From Nocardiopsis suaedae (GTDB lineage: Bacteria; Actinomycetota; Actinomycetes; Streptosporangiales; Streptosporangiaceae): a DNA stretch of 64,000 bases. The DNA lies in the NCBI RefSeq assembly GCF_027706745.1, contig NZ_JAQFWP010000012.1:1-64000 (forward strand). The letters run 5' to 3'. Positions 22,398 to 30,720 of the stretch are shown here, piece by piece. The translations under genes and the position numbers were made by a program. The notes beneath the pieces are model-generated. The model saw only the letters and a program-made list of their open reading frames with translations. It searched no databases and had not been told where the DNA came from. Position 1 is the stretch's first letter. Each line of letters starts with the position of its first letter.

Positions 22398-23633
22398 TCA
22401 GGGCACATTCCCCAGAGCCCTGTCCATCAGGGAGCGGGTCCGCTCGTGAGCTTCAGGCCACTCCCCCACGTAGGTGTTCAGGGTGATGGTGGGCGTCGCG
22501 TGCCCGAGAGCGAGCTGAACCGTCTTCACCGAGGCCCCACCGTGGATCAGTCGCGTCGCGAAGAAGTGCCGAAGGCTGTGCAACCCCTTCCCCTTCGGGA
22601 TGCCGACTGGACGAGCCGCAGCACTCCAGGCGTGCGACCAGTTCCCTCTAGGGATCGGCGACAAGTCCCGTGCGTTCCCCTGCATCCCTGCCCACATGAA
22701 CGCCAACCGCGCGGCACGCGTAGTCGGTTTCTTCGGGTTGGTCTCGTCCTCGATCTCGACTTCCACAGGCGGGAAGCGCTCAAGGTGACGCTCAAGAGCC
22801 CGGAGCGTGACGTCCGGGACCTCTACGGTCCGGGCCGATGTCATCGTCTTCACCGGGCCGAGGTAGGGCTTGCGCCCGGTCACGCACACCAGTTGCTGAC
22901 CGACATCGATCTCCCCCGCCTCAAGGTCGATCGCATCGACCTCAAGCCCCATGATCTCCCCGCCACGGAGACCACAGCCAGCACCGAGGTAGGGGATTGC
23001 CGAGTACCGGGCTGGAAGGTGTTCCGCCACCCCATGGACCTGATCGGGCGTCGGGATGAAGTGCTCATGCTTCTCCGTCTCCTTCGGAAGCTTCACCCCG
23101 TCACAGGGAGAGATGGAGATCACACGATCGATCACCGCCCACGCGAACAGCGACTTCAGATTGCTGTAGACGACGGACATGGTCGATGGGGCGAGGACAG
23201 CGTTACGGTCCTTGATCCAACGGCGGATGTGGGACGCACGGACCTTCGCAACCTCCAGGTTGCCCAGGATCGGGTCTACGTGCACTTTGAAGACCCGTTC
23301 CATACGTTCCGCCGTTGACTTCCGGTGAATGAGGTCAGCCCTCCAGAGCGCGCCGAAGGCGGCGACCTTCATCCGCCCCTTGTCCAGGTCGAGTCCACGG
23401 CCGCTGTCGAGGTCGGCCTTGACCTTCGCATCGAACGCCTCAGCGTGAACGTCAGGGTTCTTGCCGGACTTCTTGTCGAAGTTGCGTTTCTGCTGTTCCC
23501 CGTCCTCGTCCCGCCACCGCACCTGCCAGCGCTTCCCCACGCCGTGTTCCGCTGTAGGCGCCTTCTTGTGCTCACGGCAGAGTTCATCATCGGGCCGGGG
23601 ACGGGACTTGTGCCACCTGTCGTAGACCGCCAT
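22398..23633 (-). CDS. int: Tyrosine-recombinase integrase of element B
   Basis: A 411-residue protein; GGGAGGT precedes the ATG. N-terminal arm-binding region, a SAM-like core-binding domain (~75-165), then the catalytic domain with Arg in GCGLRGGEIMGL, HSLRHFFATRL, LGHATPTITLNTY. The Tyr nucleophile is in TLNTYVG. It lies next to the attachment core and downstream of xis and rep, as in pSAM2. It should recombine the yajQ 3'-end core. Confidence 0.92.
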   Translation of the reverse strand: MAVYDRWHKSRPRPDDELCREHKKAPTAEHGVGKRWQVRWRDEDGEQQKRNFDKKSGKNPDVHAEAFDAKVKADLDSGRGLDLDKGRMKVAAFGALWRADLIHRKSTAERMERVFKVHVDPILGNLEVAKVRASHIRRWIKDRNAVLAPSTMSVVYSNLKSLFAWAVIDRVISISPCDGVKLPKETEKHEHFIPTPDQVHGVAEHLPARYSAIPYLGAGCGLRGGEIMGLEVDAIDLEAGEIDVGQQLVCVTGRKPYLGPVKTMTSARTVEVPDVTLRALERHLERFPPVEVEIEDETNPKKPTTRAARLAFMWAGMQGNARDLSPIPRGNWSHAWSAAARPVGIPKGKGLHSLRHFFATRLIHGGASVKTVQLALGHATPTITLNTYVGEWPEAHERTRSLMDRALGNVP

Positions 23634-23658
23634 CGGTGTTCAACCTCCCTTCCACAGG

Positions 23659-23862
23659 TCACCGCTGTCGGCAGACCCACGAGCGAACTTCGTCGGGGAC
23701 GTAGCGCACGTACCGGCCCACGCGGTGGGAGGGCGGGCCGGTCTCCTGGTAGCGCCACTGGTAGAGCGTCTTTGCCGGGACCCCGAGGAAGGCGGCGGCA
23801 TCGGCCACCGTCCACAGCCGCTCCGAGCGGCGCTGTCGGGGCACGTCGAGCGTCGCGGTCAT
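23659..23862 (-). CDS. xis: Excisionase
   Basis: A 67-residue protein with the helix-turn-helix excisionase fold (LWTVADAAAFLGVPAKTLYQ, RYVRYVPDEVRSWV). Its ATG overlaps the rep stop by 4 bases, and the int gene begins 25 bases downstream, so rep-xis-int are co-expressed, a known arrangement in pSAM2 that links replication to excision. Confidence 0.85.
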   Translation of the reverse strand: MTATLDVPRQRRSERLWTVADAAAFLGVPAKTLYQWRYQETGPPSHRVGRYVRYVPDEVRSWVCRQR

Positions 23863-25523
23863 GCGGCCCTTTCTCCGGTTGCCGACAGTTCTGGTGAGCG
23901 TGCGGCGTCGAGCCGGGCGCGGCGTTTGAGGGTCTCGCCGATGGCCCGGAGGAGGCGGTGTTCGCGGGGAGGTACGTCCGGGTCGGTCGGGCGGGCGAGT
24001 TCCCAGGCATAGGAGCCGTTGACCAGCGGCAGGGCCCCGCCGGCGTTTTCCTCGTCGGGGTCGGTGGGGTCGACGCCGAGCTGTTCGAGGACCCAGGCCA
24101 GGCGGTCGGCCTTGTGGTCGGCCAGGGTCTTGTTCGACCACTTGCGCGAGACCAGGACGCGGCGTCCGGCGTAGCCCAAGTGTTCGCGCCGGTGCGCCTT
24201 GGACCGGCAGAACCCGGGCACCATCCCGGCCTTGGCGCCGTCCGGTTGGACGCCGTAGCGCAGCCAGTTCGCACAGCGGGGAGAGCAGGGTTCGAACCGC
24301 AGCGCCTCCACCAGGCGGTCAACGTGGGCCTCCTGGGCGGGGGTCTCCACGGTGTGGCATTCGGCGATGTCCTTGGTCAGGTACTTCGCCAGGTAGCGCA
24401 CACACCGGTCCGCATCCGCCGAGCCCGCAACCACCCCTTTCGCGTCGACCTGGGCCCCGAAGCGCACCACGTGATGCGGCTCCGCCCCGGGATCGGCGTC
24501 CAGGACGTCCAGGGCCTCATCCCACGTCGGCAGCACCTCCCCCGTGACGGGGTCGCAGTAGTTCCCCGTGGCCTCATCCCACACGGGCATGTCCGGCCCC
24601 TCGTAGACCGGCTCATCCGCGCACGGCCACCACACCTGGTGGTAGGTCGCCGCGGCCACCTGGCGCAGCTCGGAGCGGGGCAGGGTCCCGCGTACGGCCA
24701 TGTGGACGTGCGGGGCGAGGCGCCTTTGGGGTTCGACGGAGGCGAAGTACTGCACGTCGAACCCCGCCACCCGCCGGAGGTTCTGCACGAACCGGTCCAC
24801 CAGCTTGGAGAAGTGCAGCGCGTCCCGCGCCGCCCGCCGGTAGTCGTAGGTCGAGGGGTCCACCGGGGTGCCGTCCGAGCGCACCCGCCCGTAGGAGTCC
24901 AGCGTCAGCGTGACGAACATCGAGGGGCGGAAGACCTTGCCCGAGGCCGGGTCGGTGAAGGCCCGCCCCAGGGTGGTGTTCTTGCGCTGCCTCTTGGGCA
25001 GGTCCGGGGCATCCTGGCGCCGCCGGGTCGACCGGGCCCGCCGAGGCTTGCCCGAGGACGAGGCCGGGGCGACGGACCCGCGAAGCCCGGAGGCGGAGAT
25101 CTCCTCGTCCAGGTCGGCGATCGCCGCGTCCAGGGCCGCCAACTCCTGTGCGGTGGCGGTTCCCTCGTCGGCCAGGCGGTCACGTTCGGCCGTCACCACG
25201 GCCCGCTTGGCCACCCACTCCCGCTGAACCTCGGAGGGGTCGTCGGGGGCGGGTTCAGGTTCACAGGTGAGGTGCCAGCCCTCCTCGCACTGCGAGCGCC
25301 GCATGGACCTCTTGCGGGCCGCGCAGGCCGGGCACCGGGAGGCCAGGGTGGACCCGCACGGGACGTCGATCACCTCGGTGGTGCCGGTGGCGATGTCGGT
25401 GCGCCGCAGCGAGACAGGGCGGATGCACACGCCCTTGTCGGCGGCGATCTGTTCGGCGACTTCCCGGGCGAGGGGTTGGGCCATGCGCTCGGCGCGGGTG
25501 GTCTTTCCGGTGACGGTCGGCAT
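23859..25523 (-). CDS. repSA: RepSA-like rolling-circle replication initiator
   Basis: A 554-residue protein. N-terminal Cys cluster (PCGSTLASRCPACAARKRSM), motif 1 MFVTLTLDSYG (~205), HUH motif PHVHMAVRG (~270), and the Tyr-containing motif YLAKYLTKD (~375). These define a HUH endonuclease that nicks one strand at a double-strand origin and starts rolling-circle replication after excision. Overlaps tra by 1 base upstream and xis by 4 downstream. The nick site was not located. Confidence 0.88.
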   Translation of the reverse strand: MPTVTGKTTRAERMAQPLAREVAEQIAADKGVCIRPVSLRRTDIATGTTEVIDVPCGSTLASRCPACAARKRSMRRSQCEEGWHLTCEPEPAPDDPSEVQREWVAKRAVVTAERDRLADEGTATAQELAALDAAIADLDEEISASGLRGSVAPASSSGKPRRARSTRRRQDAPDLPKRQRKNTTLGRAFTDPASGKVFRPSMFVTLTLDSYGRVRSDGTPVDPSTYDYRRAARDALHFSKLVDRFVQNLRRVAGFDVQYFASVEPQRRLAPHVHMAVRGTLPRSELRQVAAATYHQVWWPCADEPVYEGPDMPVWDEATGNYCDPVTGEVLPTWDEALDVLDADPGAEPHHVVRFGAQVDAKGVVAGSADADRCVRYLAKYLTKDIAECHTVETPAQEAHVDRLVEALRFEPCSPRCANWLRYGVQPDGAKAGMVPGFCRSKAHRREHLGYAGRRVLVSRKWSNKTLADHKADRLAWVLEQLGVDPTDPDEENAGGALPLVNGSYAWELARPTDPDVPPREHRLLRAIGETLKRRARLDAARSPELSATGERAA

Positions 25524-26947
25524 CAGCCCTCACCCTCCCCACCGGCCTCGTCGGCGGTCATGGCGTCGATGTCGGCATCGGACACGTAGGCGGCCCGCAC
25601 CCGGGTGGGGGTCTTGGAGCCCTCCAGGCGGACGAACGCCGTTCCCGGGGCCGCAGGGTCGATCAGGTGTGCATCGGCGCCCCGGTCGCGGGCGTCGGGG
25701 CCCAGGACCATGTCGACTTGGGATGCCTCGTCCAAGCGGAGGGCGACCTTGTCGGGGAACAGGTTGCGCAGGTTCATGACCTCCTTGCGGGGGTCTTGAA
25801 GCGCGGCCACCACGGTGAAGCCGACCGACCTGCCTTGGCTGGTGAGGGTGGCCATCGCGTTCTCGGCGCGGCGCCGCACCTCCCGGTCGGGGTGGTAGGC
25901 GGTCAGGAACGCCACCTCGTCCAGAACCACCACCTCGAAGGGGTCGTCGGTGGTCGGGGTGTGGGAGCGGACGGCACCGGCGTAGGCATCCGCGCGGGCT
26001 TGCATGTCCGCCACGGCCTCTTCCAGCAGCTCCACGCACGCCTCCCCCGAGTCGGCGTACCGGTGGAAGAGCGTGCGGCCGTAGGAGAGCTCCATGCGCT
26101 TGGGGTCCACCGCCCGCACCCGCACCAGGCCGGAGCGGATGGCGGGGAGCATGGCGCGCACCGCCGACCAGATCACCGAGCCCTTCCCGGCCCCGGTGAC
26201 ACCGGCCACCAGGACGTGCGTGCCGTGAAGGCGCATGGTCCACGTCCGGCCGTCCTCACAGCGCCCCATCGGCAGCGCGACCAGGTCCACCGCATCCGCC
26301 GAGTCCGGGACGGGCAATGCGGGGATGGGGTCGGCGAGCATGTCACGGCGCGGGAACTCCAACACCAGGTCCAAGGGCCCCAGCACCTCCACGCGGCAGG
26401 CCGGAGCCTGGAAACCGTGCGCGAGCTGGGGTGTCCGGTCCTCGAAGTCGGCGGGGGCCGTCCCCGGCACGAGTTTGACCCGGACCCGGTCGGCCCACTC
26501 CGAGCACTTCACGGACCGGATGCGGGGAAGGTACTGGCGCTCAAGGTAGGACTCGGCCAGGCCGGACACGACCAGGACGGGTTGCCAGTGCCGCCGGTAC
26601 ACCCACACACCCCGCACCAGCGCGAGGGCCCGCAGCGTGACCCACCGCCGGAACGTTGAGGGGTGCCAGTGCCGCCAGGCGAGCCCGCCGACGACGGCGA
26701 CCGTGCACACCACCGCCGGGCCCACCCAGTCCCACAGCACCCACGAGCCCACCAGGGCGCCCGCCGAGGCCACCGAGAGCGGGAAGCGCACCGGCAGGGA
26801 GGCCAGGAACGCCAGGAAGCGCCAGAGCCAGCGGCCGAGGATGAACACGGCTGGGGTTTTCACGACCGGGGTGGTGAAGCGGATCGCGTGCGCGGGGACG
26901 GGAGTGGTGTGCTCGACCTGGGAGGCCCCGTTGCTGTTGCCGAGCAT
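25523..26947 (-). CDS. traSA: TraSA-like FtsK/SpoIIIE DNA translocase
   Basis: A 474-residue protein. Membrane segments at ~45-85 (FPLSVASAGALVGSWVLWDW, GPAVVCTVAVVGGLAW). Walker A GVTGAGKGS (~247), with Gly-Ser after the Lys as common in this element family, Walker B EVVVLDEVAF (~330) and the VVAALQDPRKEV sensor. It drives intercellular transfer of the double-stranded element. Unlike element A's TraB it lacks a C-terminal winged helix, so target recognition must differ. Confidence 0.88.
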   Translation of the reverse strand: MLGNSNGASQVEHTTPVPAHAIRFTTPVVKTPAVFILGRWLWRFLAFLASLPVRFPLSVASAGALVGSWVLWDWVGPAVVCTVAVVGGLAWRHWHPSTFRRWVTLRALALVRGVWVYRRHWQPVLVVSGLAESYLERQYLPRIRSVKCSEWADRVRVKLVPGTAPADFEDRTPQLAHGFQAPACRVEVLGPLDLVLEFPRRDMLADPIPALPVPDSADAVDLVALPMGRCEDGRTWTMRLHGTHVLVAGVTGAGKGSVIWSAVRAMLPAIRSGLVRVRAVDPKRMELSYGRTLFHRYADSGEACVELLEEAVADMQARADAYAGAVRSHTPTTDDPFEVVVLDEVAFLTAYHPDREVRRRAENAMATLTSQGRSVGFTVVAALQDPRKEVMNLRNLFPDKVALRLDEASQVDMVLGPDARDRGADAHLIDPAAPGTAFVRLEGSKTPTRVRAAYVSDADIDAMTADEAGGEGEG

Positions 26948-27237
26948 CAGTGCTCACCCCCGGTGCGCAGCACGTAGGAGTCGGCCAGGGCCTCAGCACG
27001 AGCGGCGGCGAGTTCCGCGCGGGCGGCGGCGAGGTCGGCACGCGCCGCAGCGGCGGTCGCCCGGGTCTCGGGGTCGCGGGTGTTGGCGGCCATGCGGCCG
27101 AGCAGGGAGGCCTTCCAGGCCAGGATGTCCACGCGGGAGGCCGCCTCGTGCTCGGCCGGGATCCAGCGGTGTTCGCGGAGCGCGGCAAGGAAGTCGCAGA
27201 TCTCCCGGGCACTCACGCGTGCGGGCTGTTCTGCCAT
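26947..27237 (-). CDS. Hypothetical Ala/Arg-rich protein (96 aa)
   Basis: ATG with AGAGGTG upstream; the stop overlaps the tra start. N-terminal mixed segment (ISAREICDFL-like, then REHRWIPAEHEAASRVDI) and a long A/R heptad helix (ARADLAAARAELAAARAEAL). Probably helical and oligomeric; transfer accessory by position only. Confidence 0.6.
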   Translation of the reverse strand: MAEQPARVSAREICDFLAALREHRWIPAEHEAASRVDILAWKASLLGRMAANTRDPETRATAAAARADLAAARAELAAARAEALADSYVLRTGGEH

Positions 27238-27339
27238 GATGAACACACCTCTTCTGAAAGTTGGTAGCTGTCGGAGGGGTTGAAGGGGCGGCCGTAGGTG
27301 TTGGCGCACCAGGCCGCCCCGCTACATGTCCGGGCCCGG

Positions 27340-27558
27340 TCAGCGGCCCGTGTGCAGGCGTTCGAGCGCATCGGCGAACGCGGCTGCGGCATCGGCCAGC
27401 TCACGGGCCACGGCCACCTCATCAGCGGTCACCGAGGCCGCATCCTCAGGTCCGAGCTGGAACACCAGCCCCCGACCGCCCATCACCAGGCACATCCGCT
27501 GCGACAGGGCCGGGGCCAGGTCCTCATCCAGTCGGGCGCTCACGACCGTGAAGGCCAT
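27340..27558 (-). CDS. Hypothetical protein (72 aa)
   Basis: Starts on the stop of the pra-like gene (overlap 1 base). Acidic, helix-rich (VTADEVAVARELADAAAAFA) after a short beta segment. Not recognised. About 100 bp without a gene follow before the next start. Confidence 0.55.
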   Translation of the reverse strand: MAFTVVSARLDEDLAPALSQRMCLVMGGRGLVFQLGPEDAASVTADEVAVARELADAAAAFADALERLHTGR

Positions 27559-27974
27559 CACTCGCCGCCCTTCGCACCAGAGGCAGACGAGGCCGGAGCC
27601 TTGCGCCCGCCGCCCGGGGCCCTCATCCCGCGTGCCCGCAGCGAGTAGGCCACCCGGGGGCGGCGCCCGTTGTCGTCGACGTAGGGCATGACCGCCATGT
27701 CCTCGAACTCCACCGGGCGGAACGGCACACCGGCCGCCTCGTCGGGCATGGTCGGGCACACCTGCGCGGGGATCTTGACCTTCACCGACTTGGCCTTGCC
27801 CCGCGCCTCAGGGTCGGCGTCGATCACGTCCACCGCCCACAGCGGGAGCCCCGTGGTCTTGTCGAGCTGGGGGCGCTTGGTCTCGAAGTCGGTGATGGCC
27901 TCCACGCCGAGGGCGTAGGCACCGTGCGGGAACACCGTCCCGAACTCCACCGGGATCGCACCCTGAATCGCCAT
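27558..27974 (-). CDS. pra: Pra-like replication/integration/excision activator
   Basis: A 138-residue protein; GGAG lies 7 bases before the ATG. The core (GAYALGVEAITDFETKRPQL, TGLPLWAVDVIDADPEARGK, then KVKIPAQVCP) matches the actinomycete family annotated as plasmid replication, integration and excision activators (pSAM2 Pra). The C-terminal 30 residues are basic and disordered. It is first in the minus-strand operon and lies under a strong palindromic operator, consistent with its being the switch that releases the element. Confidence 0.7.
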   Translation of the reverse strand: MAIQGAIPVEFGTVFPHGAYALGVEAITDFETKRPQLDKTTGLPLWAVDVIDADPEARGKAKSVKVKIPAQVCPTMPDEAAGVPFRPVEFEDMAVMPYVDDNGRRPRVAYSLRARGMRAPGGGRKAPASSASGAKGGE

Positions 27975-28050
27975 GAGAACACTCCAGTTCTGTTTCGTCC
28001 CATGTCAGACGACCTTCGTTGCGGCCGACATCTGGCCGTTCAACCGAAGA

Positions 28051-28075
28051 TCGATACATGTCTAACATGTATCGA
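28051..28075. promoter_or_regulatory. Perfect 11-bp palindromic operator (ACATGT-N3-ACATGT core)
   Basis: TCGATACATGT-CTA-ACATGTATCGA lies 77-101 bp upstream of the pra-like start, in the divergent region 27975-28264. The same ACATGT-N3-ACATGT core recurs at 30051-30065. Candidate binding site for the element's tandem GntR repressor, by analogy with KorSA control of pra. Confidence 0.65.
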
Positions 28076-28198
28076 AGTCGGTTGCCAAGGGATCCGGACG
28101 GGCCCTCGTCGGGAAGTTCGGATCCCCCGGTGCCGCCGGGGTCGTGCTGACGGTTACGACGATCCCGCGCAGAGGCCGGACGGGATCACTACATGGCT

Positions 28199-28250
28199 GG
28201 ACGTGTTCAGGACGTCCCGATAATGTGAGCGCGTCCTTAGACGTCCTGCG
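28199..28250 (+). promoter_or_regulatory. Promoter of first HTH/PLD-like regulator with GGACGT boxes
   Basis: GGACGTG at 28199 and GGACGTC at 28210 (11-bp spacing), a -10-like GATAAT at 28219-28224, then GACGTCC at 28240. The same box is tandemly repeated ahead of the paralogous gene at 31430, suggesting auto- or cross-regulation. Confidence 0.5.
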
Positions 28251-28264
28251 AACCCCCGGGGTCC

Positions 28265-29005
28265 ATGCCGAACGAGAGGTTGCGCGCCGCGCTCTTGAAG
28301 CGCGGAGTCACACCGACCGAGGTGGCCGAAGCAGTCGGTGTCGACGCCAAGAGCGTTGAGCGGTGGGTCACCTTGGGACGCACGCCCTATCGCAAGCACC
28401 GCTATGCGACCGCGGCCTTCCTAGAGGCGGATGAGACCTACCTCTGGCCGAAGGCGCTCACCCCGGAGCAGAGCAAGGCCGCTTCCGATAGCGAGATCGT
28501 TGAGATCCACCCGCACCGGTGGAGCGTTCCCGGAGACACCTGGAAGCGCCTCTTCGAGTCCGCGCACGAGGAGATCTCCGTCCTCGTCTACAGCGGGTTC
28601 TTCCTCGCCGACGACCCCAGCATGCTCAAACTGCTCGCGGCCAAGGCCAAGGCCGGGGTCCGTCTGCGCGTGCTTCTCGGCGACCCCGAATCTGAGGCCG
28701 TCTCCCAGCGGGGCGAAGACGAGGGCATCGGCGGGGAGCTGATGGCGTCCAAGATCAAGAACGTCATCCTCATGTACAAGCAGGTCCGTGCCATCGAGGG
28801 CGCCGAGTTCCGCCTTCACGACACGATCCTGTACAACTCCCTGTACCGGGCCGATGACCAGCTACTGGTCAACACGCACCTGTATGGAACCATGGCGGCC
28901 GAGGCGCCCGTCTTCCACCTGCGCAAGATCCCGGGCGGGGAGATGATGGCGACTTACCTGGAGAGCTTCGAGAAGGTCTGGGACGGGGCACGTCCCCTCG
29001 GCTGA
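28265..29005 (+). CDS. HTH regulator with degenerate PLD-like (DUF5919-type) domain, copy 1
   Basis: A 246-residue protein. Residues 1-60 form an XRE-type helix-turn-helix (LLKRGVTPTEVAEAVGVDAK, SVERWVTLGRTPYRKHRYAT). Residues ~80-245 carry HPHRWSVP, EISVLVYSGFFLADD, VRLRVLLGDPESEAV and FRLHDTILYNSLY. The last resembles a phospholipase-D-type H-x-K motif whose Lys is replaced, so a ligand-sensing rather than catalytic role is likely. Divergent from the pra operon, upstream of a Nudix gene, and about half identical by eye to the gene at 31430. Confidence 0.75.
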   Translation: MPNERLRAALLKRGVTPTEVAEAVGVDAKSVERWVTLGRTPYRKHRYATAAFLEADETYLWPKALTPEQSKAASDSEIVEIHPHRWSVPGDTWKRLFESAHEEISVLVYSGFFLADDPSMLKLLAAKAKAGVRLRVLLGDPESEAVSQRGEDEGIGGELMASKIKNVILMYKQVRAIEGAEFRLHDTILYNSLYRADDQLLVNTHLYGTMAAEAPVFHLRKIPGGEMMATYLESFEKVWDGARPLG

Positions 29006-29015
29006 AGGAGGGCCC

Positions 29016-29489
29016 ATGGGCAGGCGGATCGACTACTACGACGACCCCGAGGCGCCGCAGGCCAACAGCCGCGTCCCGTCGGTGAACGTGTTCGTGGTCA
29101 ACGCGCGCGACGAAGTCCTCATGATCCGCCGTACCGACAACGGCAACTGGGCCGTGCCCGGGGGCGCGATCGACCTGGGGGAGTCCGTGCCCCAGGCCGC
29201 CATCAGGGAGACCGAGGAGGAGTCCGGGATCACCTGCGAGATCACTGGCATCGTGGGCACCTACAGCGACCCGAAGCACATCGTGTACTACACCAGCGAC
29301 GGAGAGGCCCGCCAAGAGTTCTCGATCGCGCTCACGGCCCGCCCCGTCTCAGGCGAGCCGCGTCCCAGCAGCGAGTCCAAGGAAGTCGTCTGGCTTCCAA
29401 AGGAAAAGCTGGCCGAGCTGACCATGGACCGGTCCATGCGCCTGCGTGTGGATCACTTCCTCCAGGGCGGGCCCACCCACATCGGATGA
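29016..29489 (+). CDS. Nudix hydrolase
   Basis: A 157-residue protein; AAGGAGG precedes the ATG, 10 bases after the HTH/PLD gene stop, so the two form an operon. A canonical Nudix box is seen (GGAIDLGESVPQAAIRETEE then ESGI). N-terminal VPSVNVFVVNARDEVLMIRR and C-terminal VVWLPKEKLAEL are usual for ADP-ribose/NTP-type Nudix enzymes. Substrate unknown; adjacency suggests it makes or removes the ligand sensed by the upstream regulator. Confidence 0.88.
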   Translation: MGRRIDYYDDPEAPQANSRVPSVNVFVVNARDEVLMIRRTDNGNWAVPGGAIDLGESVPQAAIRETEEESGITCEITGIVGTYSDPKHIVYYTSDGEARQEFSIALTARPVSGEPRPSSESKEVVWLPKEKLAELTMDRSMRLRVDHFLQGGPTHIG

Positions 29490-29491
29490 GG

Positions 29492-30061
29492 TCAGCCGAC
29501 CTTCGCCAACCGTTTCTCGACGGCCCGCACAGCCGCCGTCAGCTCCGGCGAGGAGCGGGTGATGGAGCGGTGGACGAGGTCATCCGGGCTGTAGCGTTCC
29601 AGGATCTCCGATAGCCGACGCTCCACCGGAAGGTGCGTGCCGTCCGGACCCGTCGTCATGTCCGCGTAGGTGATCGCTTCCAGCAGATGGGCCGGAGGCG
29701 CCTCGAAGGCTCCGACGAGTTCTTCGAGGAGGCCGCGTTCCTGCGCCTCCACGGTCGCTCCGGAGTGGTAGGCGACGAGTGAGCACAGAGCCTCGTCAAC
29801 GTCGATGAGGCGCAGGTACCGGGCGCCGTCGAGCGGATGGAAGCCGGTGACGGGCAGGTCGGCGGAGTATTCGCGGAGGGTCGGGGAGTACCCGATGTCG
29901 TGGAGCCAGGCGCCCGCCTCCAGAAGGCCCGCCTCGTCTCCAAGCACGTCGTTCAGCGTCCGGGCCTGTTCGGCCACACCTCGGGTATGCGCCCAGCGAC
30001 GGGGCAACGGCTGTTCGAGCAGTTCGCGCGCGAGTTCCCGCGCCCAGTGAACATGTCCCAC
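29492..30061 (-). CDS. HD-domain phosphohydrolase
   Basis: A 189-residue protein from GTG 30061. HD motifs: RRWAHTRGVAEQA (first His), GAWLHDIGYSP (HD), FHPLDGARYL, and VAYHSGA. These are metal ligands of HD phosphohydrolases, which act on nucleotides or phosphodiesters. It begins 11 bases after the stop of the tandem GntR gene, so it is co-transcribed, and converges tail-to-tail with the Nudix gene. No strong RBS; coupling to gntR is likely. Confidence 0.8.
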   Translation of the reverse strand: MGHVHWARELARELLEQPLPRRWAHTRGVAEQARTLNDVLGDEAGLLEAGAWLHDIGYSPTLREYSADLPVTGFHPLDGARYLRLIDVDEALCSLVAYHSGATVEAQERGLLEELVGAFEAPPAHLLEAITYADMTTGPDGTHLPVERRLSEILERYSPDDLVHRSITRSSPELTAAVRAVEKRLAKVG

Positions 30062-30065
30062 ATGT
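30051..30065. promoter_or_regulatory. Second ACATGT-N3-ACATGT site
   Basis: ACATGT-CCC-ACATGT overlaps the start codon of the HD gene, 7 bases after the GntR stop. It has the same core and spacing as the pra operator at 28056-28070. It may allow repressor binding inside the gntR-HD transcript unit. Confidence 0.5.
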
Positions 30066-30071
30066 AGCAGG

Positions 30072-30557
30072 CTAGCCCGCGGCAGTCCCCGACTCTCTGA
30101 CGAACCTTCCCTTGCCATGGATAGCGACGACGAGCCCAGTCCCCTCCAGGTCGGAGAGGGCCTGCCGCGCGGTTCCCCGGGAGACGCCGTACTCCCGCAC
30201 GATCGCGGCCTCACTGGGCAGCGCGTCCCCCGGGGCCAGGGCGCCACTGGTGATCTGCTCCCGAAGGTCGGCGGCGATCCTCCGGTACTGCGCAGGTGCA
30301 GCGTCGGTGACCCCGCCTGCCTGTTCCTCCGGTGAGCAGACGACGCGACCGGTCCCGGGGACGGACTTGATGAGCCCATCAGCTTCCAGCACGGCCAGCG
30401 CGCGACGAACCGTCGTGCGCGCTACCCCGAACTCCCTGCCCAGAGCAGCTTCGGAGGGCACGGCGTCCCCTGGGGCCAGGTCCTCACCGGTGATGCGACC
30501 ACGAAGGGCGTCCGCGATCTGGCTGTAGGTCCCCCAAGGGGTCGCGCGCGGGCTCAA
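30072..30557 (-). CDS. GntR-type repressor built from two tandem winged helices
   Basis: A 161-residue protein; TTG start with GGAGGGA upstream. Two GntR DNA-binding domains follow one another: residues ~10-75 (YSQIADALRGRITGEDLAPG ... REFGVARTTVRRALAVLEAD) and ~88-153 (YRRIAADLREQITSGALAPG ... REYGVSRGTARQALSDLEGT). There is no effector domain. Single-chain pairing of the two heads would recognise a palindrome as a monomer. Probable KorSA-type repressor of element B. Confidence 0.85.
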   Translation of the reverse strand: MSPRATPWGTYSQIADALRGRITGEDLAPGDAVPSEAALGREFGVARTTVRRALAVLEADGLIKSVPGTGRVVCSPEEQAGGVTDAAPAQYRRIAADLREQITSGALAPGDALPSEAAIVREYGVSRGTARQALSDLEGTGLVVAIHGKGRFVRESGTAAG

Positions 30558-30622
30558 TCGGTCCCTCCGAGATCGGTTTCTGTTTCAGATTCGTCCATGG
30601 ATCAAAGTAATACGTGGAACTT

Positions 30623-30645
30623 CATGCAGGTCCTTGACCTGCATG
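30623..30645. promoter_or_regulatory. 10-bp palindrome upstream of the tandem GntR gene
   Basis: CATGCAGGTC-CTT-GACCTGCATG, 66-88 bp upstream of the gntR start. It has the same arm/spacer geometry (3-bp spacer) as the pra operator but a different sequence. Candidate autoregulatory site. Confidence 0.5.
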
Positions 30646-30668
30646 TAGCGAAGTGTCCTTTGACCGCA

Positions 30669-30709
30669 TGACCGGCGCCCGCCGGGTGGGGAAGGTCGGG
30701 CGCCGGTCA
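30669..30709 (-). terminator. Perfect 13-bp hairpin terminator
   Basis: TGACCGGCGCCCG/CGGGCGCCGGTCA with a 15-base loop, 12 bases past the stop of the 91-aa gene on the minus strand. Confidence 0.7.
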
Positions 30710-30720
30710 GCGGCCGACCC

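Noticed and set aside
27213-27422. Minus-strand 69-residue ORF between the 72-aa gene and the 96-aa gene of element B
   Set aside because: Its C-terminal part reads somewhat protein-like, but no start codon with an RBS lies where one is needed and it overlaps two coupled genes.
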